Below are positions 7,727 through 16,139 of a stretch of DNA of 26,835 nucleotides, piece after piece. Position 1 is the stretch's first letter; each line of letters starts with the position of its first letter. This DNA is from Chloroflexi bacterium RBG_16_56_11 (lineage in GTDB: Bacteria; Chloroflexota; Dehalococcoidia; Dehalococcoidales; RBG-16-60-22). The notes beneath the pieces were generated by a model that was given only the letters and a program-made list of their open reading frames with translations, did no database searches and was not told the origin of the DNA. A program made the translations under genes and the position numbers. Location: positions 9,419 to 36,253 of the forward strand of contig MGNQ01000048.1 of the NCBI GenBank assembly GCA_001796865.1, written 5' to 3'.

Positions 7727-9313
7727 ATGAAAAAGGTCACACTTTTTATCCTGTCGGTTGTACTGGTCAGTAGCCTGTTACTCTCCGGAATATTGCTCTC
7801 GGCCTGCGGTGAAGAAGAGACAACAACACCGGCGACAACAGCTACGGCGACCACTCCGGCCACGAAAACTCCGAAGTACGGCGGCACCCTAACTGTAGCC
7901 GAGCCCATCTTCCCCGGTCAACCACTGGGCTATCCGCCGGAAGGCCGCGGCGCGGCGGTCCTGTTCCAGCAGCCGGCCCTCGAGCCGCTCCTGCAACAAA
8001 GCATCGATGGTAAATTCTCCCCGCGCCTCGCCACGGAATGGACGGTGGCGCCGGATGGCTCCTCAGTCACTTTTAAACTCCGGAAAGGCGTAAAGTTCCA
8101 TGACGGGACGGACTTCAACGCCCAGGCGGTGAAGTGGAACTTCGACCTGGAGATACCCACCGGAAAATCCTCAAGTAACAACTGGGCCTCAATTGACGTG
8201 GTGGACGATTACACTGTTCGCGTGAACCTAAAAAAGTGGGCTAACTACGCCCTCGGCGATTTTTCATTCGAGGGCGGCAATTTCATCGTGTCGCCCACGG
8301 CGTTTGAAAAGAACGGCATCGAATGGGCGAGGTTCAACATGGTAGGGACCGGGCCGTTCAAACAGGTAAGCTACGAGCGCGACGTACAGGTAGTATACGA
8401 AAAGTTCACCGATTACTGGAATAAAGGCCGGCCTTACGTTGACAAGATAGTATACAAGATGGTTTCCGACCCGATGACCCAGGTAGCCGCCCTGAAAAGC
8501 AAGGAGCTTGATGGTATGGCCTCCGGCGCTGATAAAAGGCTCGCCGACCTGGTAGCCGACGGACTGGTCGCCGTCACGGGCACCCTGGGTGTAGCTGCCT
8601 ATTTCCCGGATAGCACTCACCCCGAGTCGCCGTTAGCCAACCAGAAAGTGCGCGAGGCCCTGGAATACGCTATCGACAAGGAAGCAATCGCCAAGGCGCT
8701 CAGCTTCGGCTTCTGGGGACCCTCCTATCAATACGCCCCACCCAGCTCCGCCGCGTATGACCCCTCCCTGCCGAAACGCGCTTACGATAAGAACAAAGCC
8801 AAGCAGCTGCTAACCGAAGCCGGATTCGCTAACGGGTTCGAGATAAACTTCCTCGTCTCCGGTGATGAACCTGGCAAATCGATAGCCGTGGCTGTACAGG
8901 CCGCCTGGCTTGAAATCGGCGTCAAGGCGAATGTCCAGATGCTGGAGAGCGCCAAGTTCGAAGAGTACCAGAGGACGGGTTGGAACAACGGCCTGCTCTA
9001 TGGCTCGCCCACCGGGCCCAGCGACTGGATCAGGACAATATCGAATACCCTGCCTCCTGACGCGAGCAACTATATCAGCGTGGCCAAACCGCAGCAATAC
9101 ATCGACCTCTATAACGCGGCCGGCCAGTCTTTCCAGAGAGACCCCGTCAAGCAAAAGGCCGTGGTCAAATACATCTACGACAATGAGATGTGTATTCCGA
9201 TATGGAATGTCGTCCGCGCCTGGGTCACCCAGCCCTACGTTAAAGACGGCGGATTCCTTACGCATGCGGGTGGTTTTTTCTGGAACGCGGACACTATCTG
9301 GCTGGATAAATAG
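7727..9313 (+). CDS. ABC transporter substrate-binding lipoprotein (peptide/nickel family 5)
   Basis: This 528-aa extracellular solute-binding protein of family 5 (SBP_bac_5, DppA/OppA-like) is anchored as a lipoprotein. A basic MKK start and a hydrophobic stretch end in the lipobox LLSAC, with the acceptor cysteine at residue 27. A Thr/Pro/Ala-rich linker follows, then KYGGTLTVAEP, the normal beginning of the mature domain. Family hallmarks include LATEWTVAPDGSSVTFKLRK, GVKFHDGTDFNAQAVKWNFD, VREALEYAIDKEAIAK and the C-terminal region around residues 490-528. AAGGAGGG precedes ATG 7727. The two permeases downstream complete the membrane part of the importer. Such proteins bind oligopeptides, nickel complexes, sugars or other organics, and specificity cannot be read. 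A hairpin after the gene may make it more abundant than the permeases. Confidence 0.92.
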   Translation: MKKVTLFILSVVLVSSLLLSGILLSACGEEETTTPATTATATTPATKTPKYGGTLTVAEPIFPGQPLGYPPEGRGAAVLFQQPALEPLLQQSIDGKFSPRLATEWTVAPDGSSVTFKLRKGVKFHDGTDFNAQAVKWNFDLEIPTGKSSSNNWASIDVVDDYTVRVNLKKWANYALGDFSFEGGNFIVSPTAFEKNGIEWARFNMVGTGPFKQVSYERDVQVVYEKFTDYWNKGRPYVDKIVYKMVSDPMTQVAALKSKELDGMASGADKRLADLVADGLVAVTGTLGVAAYFPDSTHPESPLANQKVREALEYAIDKEAIAKALSFGFWGPSYQYAPPSSAAYDPSLPKRAYDKNKAKQLLTEAGFANGFEINFLVSGDEPGKSIAVAVQAAWLEIGVKANVQMLESAKFEEYQRTGWNNGLLYGSPTGPSDWIRTISNTLPPDASNYISVAKPQQYIDLYNAAGQSFQRDPVKQKAVVKYIYDNEMCIPIWNVVRAWVTQPYVKDGGFLTHAGGFFWNADTIWLDK

Positions 9314-9343
9314 CCTTTAAATTAGATAGGAACTAAGACAAAG

Positions 9344-9377
9344 ACGGGCAGGCTGAACTACCGCTCAGCCTGCCCGT
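9344..9377 (+). other. Strong hairpin after the binding-protein gene
   Basis: ACGGGCAGGCTGA (9344-9356) pairs perfectly with TCAGCCTGCCCGT (9365-9377), a 13-bp GC-rich stem with an 8-nt loop. No T-run follows directly. Such stems after a binding-protein gene often protect the upstream mRNA from exonucleases and so raise the binding protein above the permeases. Confidence 0.6.
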
Positions 9378-9414
9378 GCAGAATACAGTTACCTGTCATA
9401 TCTCAATCAGTGTT

Positions 9415-9438
9415 CGGGGAAGCGCCCCGGTTGTTTTT
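9415..9438 (+). terminator. Weak intrinsic terminator or attenuator before the permeases
   Basis: CGGGG (9415-9419) pairs with CCCCG (9425-9429) around AAGCG, followed by TTGTTTTT. The short stem suggests partial termination, which would lower transcription into the permease genes. It lies 37 bp after the larger hairpin. Confidence 0.4.
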
Positions 9439-9484
9439 GGTTGGCTGAGATTCTTACATCTCCGGAGAACGGATTAGTGCTACC

Positions 9485-10441
9485 ATGACGGCGTACATTT
9501 TTCGAAGATTTTTACAGGCTCTATTCGTCCTGCTGCTGGTCAGCATTATCGTCTTCCTGGCGTTGCGCCTCCTGCCGGGCGACCCGATTTACCTTTTACT
9601 TACCTCGGAAGAGGTGCAAATAAAAACCGAGGAAGAAATCCGCGTCCTCAGGCACGAAAACGGCCTGGACAGGTCTTTGGTCATCCAGTATTACACCTGG
9701 CTCACGGGTGTGCTCCGCGGCGATTTCGGGACCTCGCTCAGGTTCCACTTCAGCGTGGGAGCGCTGATGCTGGAACGGATACCCCTCACCCTCCATTTAG
9801 GCATACTCGCCTTTATTCTGGCCCACCTTGCCGGCATAGTTGCCGGCGTGATATGCGCGGTGAGACGCGGTAAGTGGCTGGATACCGCCGTCACCGTGTT
9901 TGCCAATATCGGGATTACCGTACCCGTTTTCTGGCTGGGCATCATGATGATTTACCTGTTTGCCCTCTACCTAAATTGGCTGCCCGTGATGGGTTATACG
10001 TCACCATTTGATAACTTCTGGCTGAATACGAGACAGATTATCATGCCGGTTATTTGCCTGGCTATCATGCCCATGGCCTCCACGACCCGCCAGACCCGCT
10101 CGAGTATGCTCGAGGTTATGCACCAGGACTATATCCGGACCGCCTGGTCCAAGGGACTGAAGGAGCGGGTAATAATCATCAGGCACGCCCTGAAAAACGG
10201 ACTCATCCCCGTGCTGACGCTGGCCGGACTGCACCTGAGCTCGATTATCGGCGGTTCGGTCCTGGTTGAGACCGTTTTCAATATTCCCGGCATGGGCAGG
10301 CTGGCGGTATACTCCGTCCTCAACCGGGACTACCAGGTCACGCAGGGCGTTACCGTAATCGTTGCGGCAGCCATCATTCTCGTCAACCTGGTGGTGGATA
10401 TTTCTTACGGGTGGCTCGACCCCAGGGTCAGGTATAGATAG
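9485..10441 (+). CDS. ABC transporter permease, DppB/OppB type
   Basis: This 318-aa inner-membrane permease has about six membrane segments. The N-terminus (YIFRRFLQALFVLLLVSIIV, then LRLLPGDP) is the standard start of DppB/OppB proteins. The cytoplasmic EAA-like loop is at MLEVMHQDYIRTAWSKGLKE, and the ending GWLDPRVRY is also typical. It would form a heterodimer with the permease that follows 11 bp later and import the ligand of the lipoprotein at 7727. The start is the only usable ATG, and its ribosome binding site is poor: the nearest GGAG is about 18 bases away. Low translation would fit the hairpins just upstream. Confidence 0.92.
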   Translation: MTAYIFRRFLQALFVLLLVSIIVFLALRLLPGDPIYLLLTSEEVQIKTEEEIRVLRHENGLDRSLVIQYYTWLTGVLRGDFGTSLRFHFSVGALMLERIPLTLHLGILAFILAHLAGIVAGVICAVRRGKWLDTAVTVFANIGITVPVFWLGIMMIYLFALYLNWLPVMGYTSPFDNFWLNTRQIIMPVICLAIMPMASTTRQTRSSMLEVMHQDYIRTAWSKGLKERVIIIRHALKNGLIPVLTLAGLHLSSIIGGSVLVETVFNIPGMGRLAVYSVLNRDYQVTQGVTVIVAAAIILVNLVVDISYGWLDPRVRYR

Positions 10442-10452
10442 GAACACTTTTC

Positions 10453-11349
10453 ATGGCAGAAACCGAAAGACCCGTAACCGGCATCTTAGAGATACCACCG
10501 CGTATCAACGAGTTCCGGCGCTTCACCCGCGTTTTCCTGGGACGGAAAGTGGTGTTGTTCGGCGTGGTTGTAATCGTGATATTCCTGATTACCGCCGCGT
10601 TTGCGCCCCTGATAGCTCCCTACGACCCTTATAAGCCGGACCTGGCGAATTTCCTGGCCAGTCCGTCCAGCGCACATTTACTGGGCACCGACAACTTCGG
10701 GAGAGATACGTTAAGCCGCATCATCTACGGCACCCGGATTTCGCTCATGGTAGGCGTGATTGCCGTGGGCATCGCGGCAACGACCGGCATGATACTCGGG
10801 CTGATCGCCGGATACTTCGGCGGGTGGCGGTACACGATTATCATGAGGCTGATGGATGCCCTGATGGCGTTTCCCATGATATTGCTGGCCCTGCTTATCA
10901 CCTCGCTCCTCGGCGGGGGACTTGTTAACGTCATGATTGCGCTGGGGATAGCCCTGATGCCGGGATATGCCAGGATAATGTGCGGCCAGGTCCTCTCCAT
11001 CAGGGAAAATGACTATGTCCTGGCCGGAAAATCAATGGGTGCCAGTGACCTGCGGATGATGTTGCGCCACATATTCCCGAACAGCCTCCCCCCGATCCTG
11101 GTGATGATAACCATGATGATGGGGACGACTATCCTGGCGGAGGCGGGGCTGAGCTATCTCGGTATCGGCGTCGAGCTACCGACCGCGACCTGGGGCGGCC
11201 TGATCAACGAGGGCTACCAGTATCTTATCAGCAACCCCATCCTTTCCTTTGCGCCCGGTATCGCCATCATGGTGGTCGTGTTCAGTTTCAACATGGTGGG
11301 AGACGGACTACGGGACGCCATCGATCCCAGGCTGAGGGGCATATTATGA
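10453..11349 (+). CDS. ABC transporter permease, DppC/OppC type
   Basis: This 298-aa permease has the DppC/OppC layout: a cytoplasmic N-terminal tail, a first membrane segment (VVLFGVVVIVIFLITAAF), then LLGTDNFGRDTLSRIIYGTR, which is highly typical of this subunit. The EAA loop is near YVLAGKSMGASDLRMMLRHI, and the end is DAIDPRLRGIL. An AGGA-type site lies about 11 bases before ATG 10453. The stop codon overlaps a following ATG (ATGA at 11346-11349), but that frame closes after 16 codons, so no ATPase follows. DppD/DppF-type ATPases must be encoded elsewhere or have been lost. Confidence 0.92.
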   Translation: MAETERPVTGILEIPPRINEFRRFTRVFLGRKVVLFGVVVIVIFLITAAFAPLIAPYDPYKPDLANFLASPSSAHLLGTDNFGRDTLSRIIYGTRISLMVGVIAVGIAATTGMILGLIAGYFGGWRYTIIMRLMDALMAFPMILLALLITSLLGGGLVNVMIALGIALMPGYARIMCGQVLSIRENDYVLAGKSMGASDLRMMLRHIFPNSLPPILVMITMMMGTTILAEAGLSYLGIGVELPTATWGGLINEGYQYLISNPILSFAPGIAIMVVVFSFNMVGDGLRDAIDPRLRGIL

Positions 11350-11708
11350 AGGCGGACCCGGAAAACCGGAGTAGCCTGGGTACAACCATAACATGAATTC
11401 TGCCAGCATCGATTTCCGCAAGGGGAACACGCCGTCTTCTCGGGGCATGCCCTGAAGCAAAATGACATCCTGAAAGAAAAGCACGCGCCGGCGCGATTGT
11501 CCCTGATTTCTTGAAAACTGAGGTCAATCCCGAAAAAGAGAGCGCTTTCACCGGCGGACTGGCGAAGAAACCGGGAACGTCAAGCGGCCGGAAAGAGAGA
11601 TGGGGATGACCGCGCTCACCTTGCCAATACGACCCTCGGCTAGCCGGACCATAGGCGCCGCTCTGATAGCCGGAGCGATGGTCGATCAAGCCGGGGCATC
11701 CGGATAGT
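11350..11708. other. Gap between convergent operons, no supported gene
   Basis: The stretch lies between the rightward permease and the leftward ferredoxin. An ATG overlapping the permease stop opens a 16-codon frame only. A later plus-strand frame ends at about 11707 with a plausible-looking tail but has no clear start or family. The minus-strand frame over 11288-11689 runs into the permease gene and has no recognisable motif. It may hold the remains of an ATPase gene, but I cannot show that. Confidence 0.4.
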
Positions 11709-12011
11709 TTATTGACTGTCCCTTAATACCTGGCCGGTGGCCTTGTCTTTCCAGTAAGCCCGTTGCTGCACCGGCCAGTTGAAAGTGATTGACCCGGGGC
11801 GGGGACAATCGTTAACGCAGCAGCCGCAGTACCAGCATTCATCGGGATGCAATATAACCGGCGGTTTGCCTTTCTCGGGATTGGGGATATAGACATCCAC
11901 CTGGCAGACTTCAATACAGTGATTGCACCCGTTACAGATATCGGCATGGAAAATCACCGGCCTTGATGGTGTTGTAATATTAGGTAAAGCATATACCTTT
12001 TTCTCGGCCAT
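11709..12011 (-). CDS. Two-cluster 4Fe-4S ferredoxin (AprB-like partner)
   Basis: This 100-aa ferredoxin carries two 4Fe-4S binding motifs. DICNGCNHCIEVC gives C-x2-C-x2-C-x3-C, and DECWYCGCCVNDCP gives the second motif with its terminal C-Pro. The tail NWPVQQRAYWKDKATGQVLR is longer than in a minimal ferredoxin and recalls a shortened adenylylsulfate reductase beta subunit. I start it at ATG 12011 (MAEKKVY), which follows AAGGAG at good spacing. A longer frame to 12047 would overlap the flavoprotein gene upstream and lacks a ribosome site. It ends the operon with the flavoprotein, 10 bp downstream of that gene's stop, and should carry electrons to or from its FAD. Confidence 0.88.
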   Translation of the reverse strand: MAEKKVYALPNITTPSRPVIFHADICNGCNHCIEVCQVDVYIPNPEKGKPPVILHPDECWYCGCCVNDCPRPGSITFNWPVQQRAYWKDKATGQVLRDSQ

Positions 12012-12021
12012 CGCAGTCTCC

Positions 12022-13968
12022 TTATTTCCTTTTGTACACTCCGGCATAGTCTTTATTGCAGGTCTCGTAGCTGGCTTTCATATCGCCCCAGTAGGCCTGG
12101 GGCAGGTCTCCCGTCGTGACCTTGCCGTTCTCCAGCCTGACCGTGACGTATTTGTTCCATTCCGGCGGGTCGACGGCCGGATAGTCGATTCTGAAGAAGT
12201 TGAGCATTTGACTGCTCGCCCGGCGCGCCAGCGCCGCATTCAGTATGATCTGGCCGTGCGCCAGCAGGCTCAGGTCTTCGATGGAGCGCATTAGTTTATG
12301 CGGGTCGAGGGCGTAGAGTCGCGGGACGAATACCTCTTCTATTTCTTTCAGGGAGTCCAGCCCCATTTTAAGCAGCGACTCGTTTTTGAACTCGCTGCTA
12401 AAGTACTGCATGGTCCTGGCGATACCGGCATGCAACTCTTTCCAATCGATGCCGTCGCTACGTTGTATCGGTCCGTAAACACGGGCTTTTTCCAGGGTAA
12501 CCTGCTCCCCGTATACCTTGCCTTCGCTTATCTGTCCGGCGTAGGCGGCGGCCTTCCGGCCCGCATATCTGCCCGTGGCGGCCGCGTAGCTGTGGTCACC
12601 GGCGGAAAAGGTTTGCTCCCCGGCGACATATAACCCGTCCAGGGTGGATTTCAGGTCCCAATCGACGACGGGTCCGCCGCCGCCGGCCGTCCGCCACTGC
12701 GAAGGGCTGGTCCCTTCGATAAAGTTGTAGTTCTGGAGCAGATGCCTGGCCGGATCGAAGCCGGCTCGGCCATAAGAATCGATGATATTCCTGGTGGTGG
12801 ATTCTTCACCGAGCATCATATTCCAGGTGACTCTCCGCTCGACGTCCGGCATGTCGGGGAAATCACCGTAAAAAGGCAGGGCATATTTCCCCGACATCAC
12901 ACCGTTACGTATTTCTTCCATGACCGCGGGTGGGGGCCTCATGGCGCCGGCGTCCGCCCAGCCCTGCGTAGGCCAGGGCAGCTTTTTGCCGTTAGCATCG
13001 ACAAGCTGCACGTTCTCGTAGCTGGCGTCCCCGGCGCCGCCGTACCAGGTATGCTTATAACCCGTGCCCAGCATCAGGATACCGGAACGTTCCATCAGGG
13101 TGAGGGCCGCGCCGGCCCTCCAGGCCATGGCGGCGCCGTCGCCGGTGGTCGTCCGGGAGCGGAAGGTGTTGTAGCCAGCCAGTTCCGTGTTCAAAATGTA
13201 CAGCGACCAGTCGCCCGCCGTGGCCAGCACTGCCGCCTTCGATTTAAAGACCAGGAACTCTCCAGTGCGGTTATTGAAGCCGGTGGCGCCAATTACCCTG
13301 GCGCCCTGGGCGCCACCTTCGGTCAAAAGGCCAGTAACCATGACACGGTCGTAAATCTTCACGCCCAACCGCTTGCATTCCTTTTTCAAGGCCGGCTTGA
13401 AGGTAGTCCCCCAAACGCGGATGACGACGTTGTTCAGTTTTTGTTCCGGATTACTTTTAAAGACTACCGGTTTTTGTGACCCCGGGATGTAGCTGTGTAC
13501 TCGGGTATAGCGCGGGGATATCATGAACTTCGTTTTTTCATCGCGGCCCCGGGCGCCGGCATACTCGTCACCGGTGTCCCTGATTTTACCGCCCATCTGC
13601 TCCATCTCCAGCAAGGCGTCATAGTCCTCGCGGCACTGGATCTGGATGCCGATACCGTTACAGTACGGGAGGTCGGCCATGTGCCGCGCCCACTCATCCG
13701 GGTCCACATTGGACAACGGGTTGGCAGGGGCGTTGCACCAGTGGTCGCAGCCGGGGCCGCCGGCGCCACTCCTGATGGTATCGCCCTTTTCCACGAGGGC
13801 TACTCTAAGTCCGGTCCTGGCCGCGCTGATGGCCGCCCAGCACCCCGCTATGCCTCCCCCGATGACCAGGACATCGGCACTGATTTCCTGCTCTTTGTCA
13901 TACCGTATCGGGTAAGGCCAGGGGGGCGCCTTGCCATCTTTTTCCAGCAAATCATGCCATTTCGTCAT
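12022..13968 (-). CDS. FAD flavoprotein of the AprA/fumarate reductase family
   Basis: This 648-aa soluble flavoprotein belongs to the succinate dehydrogenase/fumarate reductase/adenylylsulfate reductase alpha family. The N-terminal dinucleotide fold is ADVLVIGGGIAGCWAAISAA, with G37-G42 and the ribose-binding E60. The mid-protein FAD contact is TTGDGAAMAWRAGAAL, and the second FAD segment is LDGLYVAGEQTFSAGDHSYA followed by ATGRYAGRKAA. A helical C-terminal domain (about 490-600) is also typical. It has no Tat signal, unlike many periplasmic fumarate reductases. The paired small ferredoxin favours an AprAB-like cytoplasmic two-subunit oxidoreductase. Classical sulfate-reduction genes (sat, dsr, qmo) are absent here, so APS reduction is doubtful; oxidation or reduction of an organic substrate is more likely. 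A minus-strand promoter candidate lies at 14203-14232. Confidence 0.85.
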   Translation of the reverse strand: MTKWHDLLEKDGKAPPWPYPIRYDKEQEISADVLVIGGGIAGCWAAISAARTGLRVALVEKGDTIRSGAGGPGCDHWCNAPANPLSNVDPDEWARHMADLPYCNGIGIQIQCREDYDALLEMEQMGGKIRDTGDEYAGARGRDEKTKFMISPRYTRVHSYIPGSQKPVVFKSNPEQKLNNVVIRVWGTTFKPALKKECKRLGVKIYDRVMVTGLLTEGGAQGARVIGATGFNNRTGEFLVFKSKAAVLATAGDWSLYILNTELAGYNTFRSRTTTGDGAAMAWRAGAALTLMERSGILMLGTGYKHTWYGGAGDASYENVQLVDANGKKLPWPTQGWADAGAMRPPPAVMEEIRNGVMSGKYALPFYGDFPDMPDVERRVTWNMMLGEESTTRNIIDSYGRAGFDPARHLLQNYNFIEGTSPSQWRTAGGGGPVVDWDLKSTLDGLYVAGEQTFSAGDHSYAAATGRYAGRKAAAYAGQISEGKVYGEQVTLEKARVYGPIQRSDGIDWKELHAGIARTMQYFSSEFKNESLLKMGLDSLKEIEEVFVPRLYALDPHKLMRSIEDLSLLAHGQIILNAALARRASSQMLNFFRIDYPAVDPPEWNKYVTVRLENGKVTTGDLPQAYWGDMKASYETCNKDYAGVYKRK

Positions 13969-14202
13969 TTTAGTACACTCCTTATCTGCTGCATCGATAT
14001 CAAGAAAACAACGTAATCTGTTTTTGATTTAAAAAACACTCATGACGTTTTAACATTTCCACTACCACCGCCCTGAGAAAAGAGGAAATTTTCAGCTCCG
14101 ACGATGGATATTTAAAAGTGGAGATAGGGGGACAATAGGTAAAACTTTTAAATTGGTTTTTAATCTCACAATATAGTGTCAATCCATTTGTAGATCATTG
14201 TT

Positions 14203-14232
14203 AGCATATTCGTTGGCTTACTCTTTTGTCAA
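14203..14232 (-). promoter_or_regulatory. Candidate promoter of the flavoprotein-ferredoxin operon
   Basis: On the minus strand a perfect TTGACA (14227-14232), an 18-bp spacer and TATGCT (14203-14208) point toward the flavoprotein gene starting at 13968. The leader would be about 230 nt of AT-rich sequence. A second TTGACA on the same strand (14177-14182) has no good -10 box. A TTG-initiated frame at 14000-14182 is not credible as a gene. Confidence 0.4.
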
Positions 14233-14236
14233 CTTG

Positions 14237-14840
14237 AGGTTACGCTTGCACTCCTTCTCGCGGGGCGCAGGCATACTCTGCCACATACCGAAGGAAAGGG
14301 GATTTCCTTCCTGGTGAGGTCAAGGGCTTCCTTAAACTTGCCCTGACCGATCAGGTCAATGTAGCCCTGAACATCACCCCGACGACTATCGGGGACGTAT
14401 TTATCGCTAAGGGAGTCATTGGCGCTGTCCTGGCAATCATTATGGGTGTGCTTACTTTAGCTATCAGCACGAGTTTCGGCAATTCGCCTGTCGCCATGGT
14501 AGTCATATTGGGATTAGGGGCAATACTTGCCGCAGAAATTGGGTTGCTGGCCGGTGCCTTCATCAGGGACATGAACACCCTCTTTGCGTTCTGGAAATTT
14601 GGTGGACTCTTACTCTTTGGCCCAGCGGTGGTATTCATGTTCCCGCAGGTTCCTTCCTGGGTTGGGTACATTTTCCCTACATTCTATGTCATCAAGCCGG
14701 TAACGAACCTGAGCGTCCTCGGGGTGGGTTTTGGGTCGGTGGCATTTTACCTGGGAATCCTCGTCACCATCGTCGTATTCATGGGGCTGGCGGTTATGAA
14801 CATCGTGAAGCGTTTAAGCACCCAGGCGTTAAGGATTTGA
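14237..14840 (+). pseudogene. 5'-truncated ABC-2 type transporter permease remnant
   Basis: The plus-strand frame is open from 14237 to the stop at 14840 but contains only the C-terminal part of an ABC-2 (DrrB/NodJ-like) export permease. Recognisable parts are LNITPTTIGDVFIAKGVIGA, matching the 'TP..-..-lGK' segment before the third membrane helix; EIGLLAGAFIRDMNTLFAFW; FMFPQVPSWVGYIFPTFYVI; and a last hydrophobic helix ending in IVKRLSTQALRI. The first two helices are missing and no start codon with a ribosome site precedes the homology. The first internal ATG (14442) falls inside the domain. No ATPase partner is next to it. I read it as a gene fragment left by a rearrangement at the composition boundary. 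A short expressed protein of 132 aa cannot be excluded. Confidence 0.65.
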
Positions 14841-14881
14841 TTCACTTGATTGAGGATTGCTAGGCAACGGCGTGTTTGAAT

Positions 14882-16057
14882 CTAGCGTTTAAACAACCAG
14901 TTTCTCAGAATCAATGGAGGTATGATTGTTGTTAAAAGACTCATCAGGATAAGGGCGGAGTAGGTACTCTGACTTATCATATTCTGGCTGAGTCCGATCA
15001 ACGCCACAATCATAGCTACTTCACCACGCGGCACCATCCCCATGCCGATAATCATTGAATCTTTCAGGCTCATATGCTGGATTTTAGCCGGTAGCCCGCA
15101 TCCGATAAGCTTGGTGATTATCGCGACAGCAGATAAAGCTAATACGAACCACAGAATATTCAAGGTCATGAAGTGGAGGTCCATGATGACTCCGAGAGAA
15201 ACGAAGAAGATAGAGGCGAATATGATCTGAAGGTGTTCGGCCCCCTCTCTGAAGATATCGCCACGTATCAATTTGATCCCCGCAAACGATGCTCCTGCTA
15301 GAAATGAGCCGATGATGGCAGATAGTCCGACAAACTCGGCGACCATGGCATATAAAAAAGCCACCATTATCGTGAAGATGAAAATGGATTCAGGGTACTT
15401 CCCGCATATTCGAGTCCGGTCTAGCCGTACTAAAAAACGGCCTAGCACCGTCTTGCCGATAAGAATCCCGATAGCGATAAACCCGATGGCTTTTGCCCCG
15501 GTAATTAGCAGTGATGCCGCTGACAGTTCTCCAGAAACGAGTCCCTCCGAGACCGATAAAGCCAGCAGAGCGAGAACATCATCTATTACGGCTGCCCCGA
15601 TAATGGCTTTCGCGGTTTCAGTTTGTAGCTTACCCATTTCCCTGAGCACATTCGCCGTAATAGCAATACTCGTTGCAGTAAGTGCCGTACCGATGAACAC
15701 TGATGCTTCAAAATCGAAATCGAATAGCCCAGCCAGAAAGAAACCGCCTATGGCCGGCACGATGATGCCAAACAGAGCTATCACGAAATATCGGATTTTA
15801 GCGATATCTTTTATATTGAACTCAAGCCCGATGGTAAAAAGTAGGACAACCGCACCCAGGTGGGCGAGAGTCGACACAAATTCGGTATATGTAACCAATG
15901 AGAGTAGACTCGGACCTACTATTATACCGGCCAAGATTATTCCCACAACCGCAGACTGGTTAATCCTGTATGCGATTAGATACCCTGCCAGAGCTACAAA
16001 CATTAGCAGGCTCATCTGGAATTCTGTGCTAGAAAGAATCGACTCCCCGCCTGTCAT
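14882..16057 (-). CDS. Cation/proton antiporter, CPA2 (KefB-like) membrane domain
   Basis: This 391-aa integral membrane protein has about 12 hydrophobic segments and is a Na_H_Exchanger (CPA2) family member. The typical order is visible: AGIIVGPSLL, VLLFTIGLEFNIKDI, TALTATSIAITANVLRE and AVIDDVLALLALS, where D159-D160 form the ion-binding pair. MVAEFVGLSAIIGSFLAGA and GMVPRGEVAMIVALIGLS follow near the end. It stops after the transport domain, so the cytoplasmic TrkA-N/RCK regulatory domain of KefB/KefC is absent. This resembles stand-alone exchangers such as NapA or GerN. GGGAGAAAGG precedes ATG 16057, and a promoter candidate lies at 16110-16139. The ion (Na+ or K+) is not determined. Confidence 0.92.
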   Translation of the reverse strand: MTGGESILSSTEFQMSLLMFVALAGYLIAYRINQSAVVGIILAGIIVGPSLLSLVTYTEFVSTLAHLGAVVLLFTIGLEFNIKDIAKIRYFVIALFGIIVPAIGGFFLAGLFDFDFEASVFIGTALTATSIAITANVLREMGKLQTETAKAIIGAAVIDDVLALLALSVSEGLVSGELSAASLLITGAKAIGFIAIGILIGKTVLGRFLVRLDRTRICGKYPESIFIFTIMVAFLYAMVAEFVGLSAIIGSFLAGASFAGIKLIRGDIFREGAEHLQIIFASIFFVSLGVIMDLHFMTLNILWFVLALSAVAIITKLIGCGLPAKIQHMSLKDSMIIGMGMVPRGEVAMIVALIGLSQNMISQSTYSALILMSLLTTIIPPLILRNWLFKR

Positions 16058-16109
16058 ACCTTTCTCCCTAGGTGTATGAATAATAACGAGCTTTTTGTCG
16101 TGTAAAATC

Positions 16110-16139
16110 AGTATAACGGAAAACTGCGCAAACTAACAA
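16110..16139 (-). promoter_or_regulatory. Candidate promoter of the antiporter gene
   Basis: On the minus strand TTGTTA (16134-16139), an 18-bp spacer and TATACT (16110-16115, 5 of 6 matches) lie about 53 bp before the antiporter start codon. The orientation and distance fit a short untranslated leader. Confidence 0.45.

Noticed and set aside
11288..11689. Minus-strand frame of 133 aa downstream of the ferredoxin
   Set aside because: It overlaps the end of the permease gene, has a composition typical of GC-rich antisense frames, and shows no motif.
12011..12047. Longer ferredoxin start at 12047
   Set aside because: It would overlap the flavoprotein's last codons and lacks a ribosome site; ATG 12011 has AAGGAG and begins the normal sequence.
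14000..14182. Minus-strand 60-aa frame upstream of the flavoprotein
   Set aside because: TTG start, no ribosome site, and it occupies the likely leader of the flavoprotein operon.
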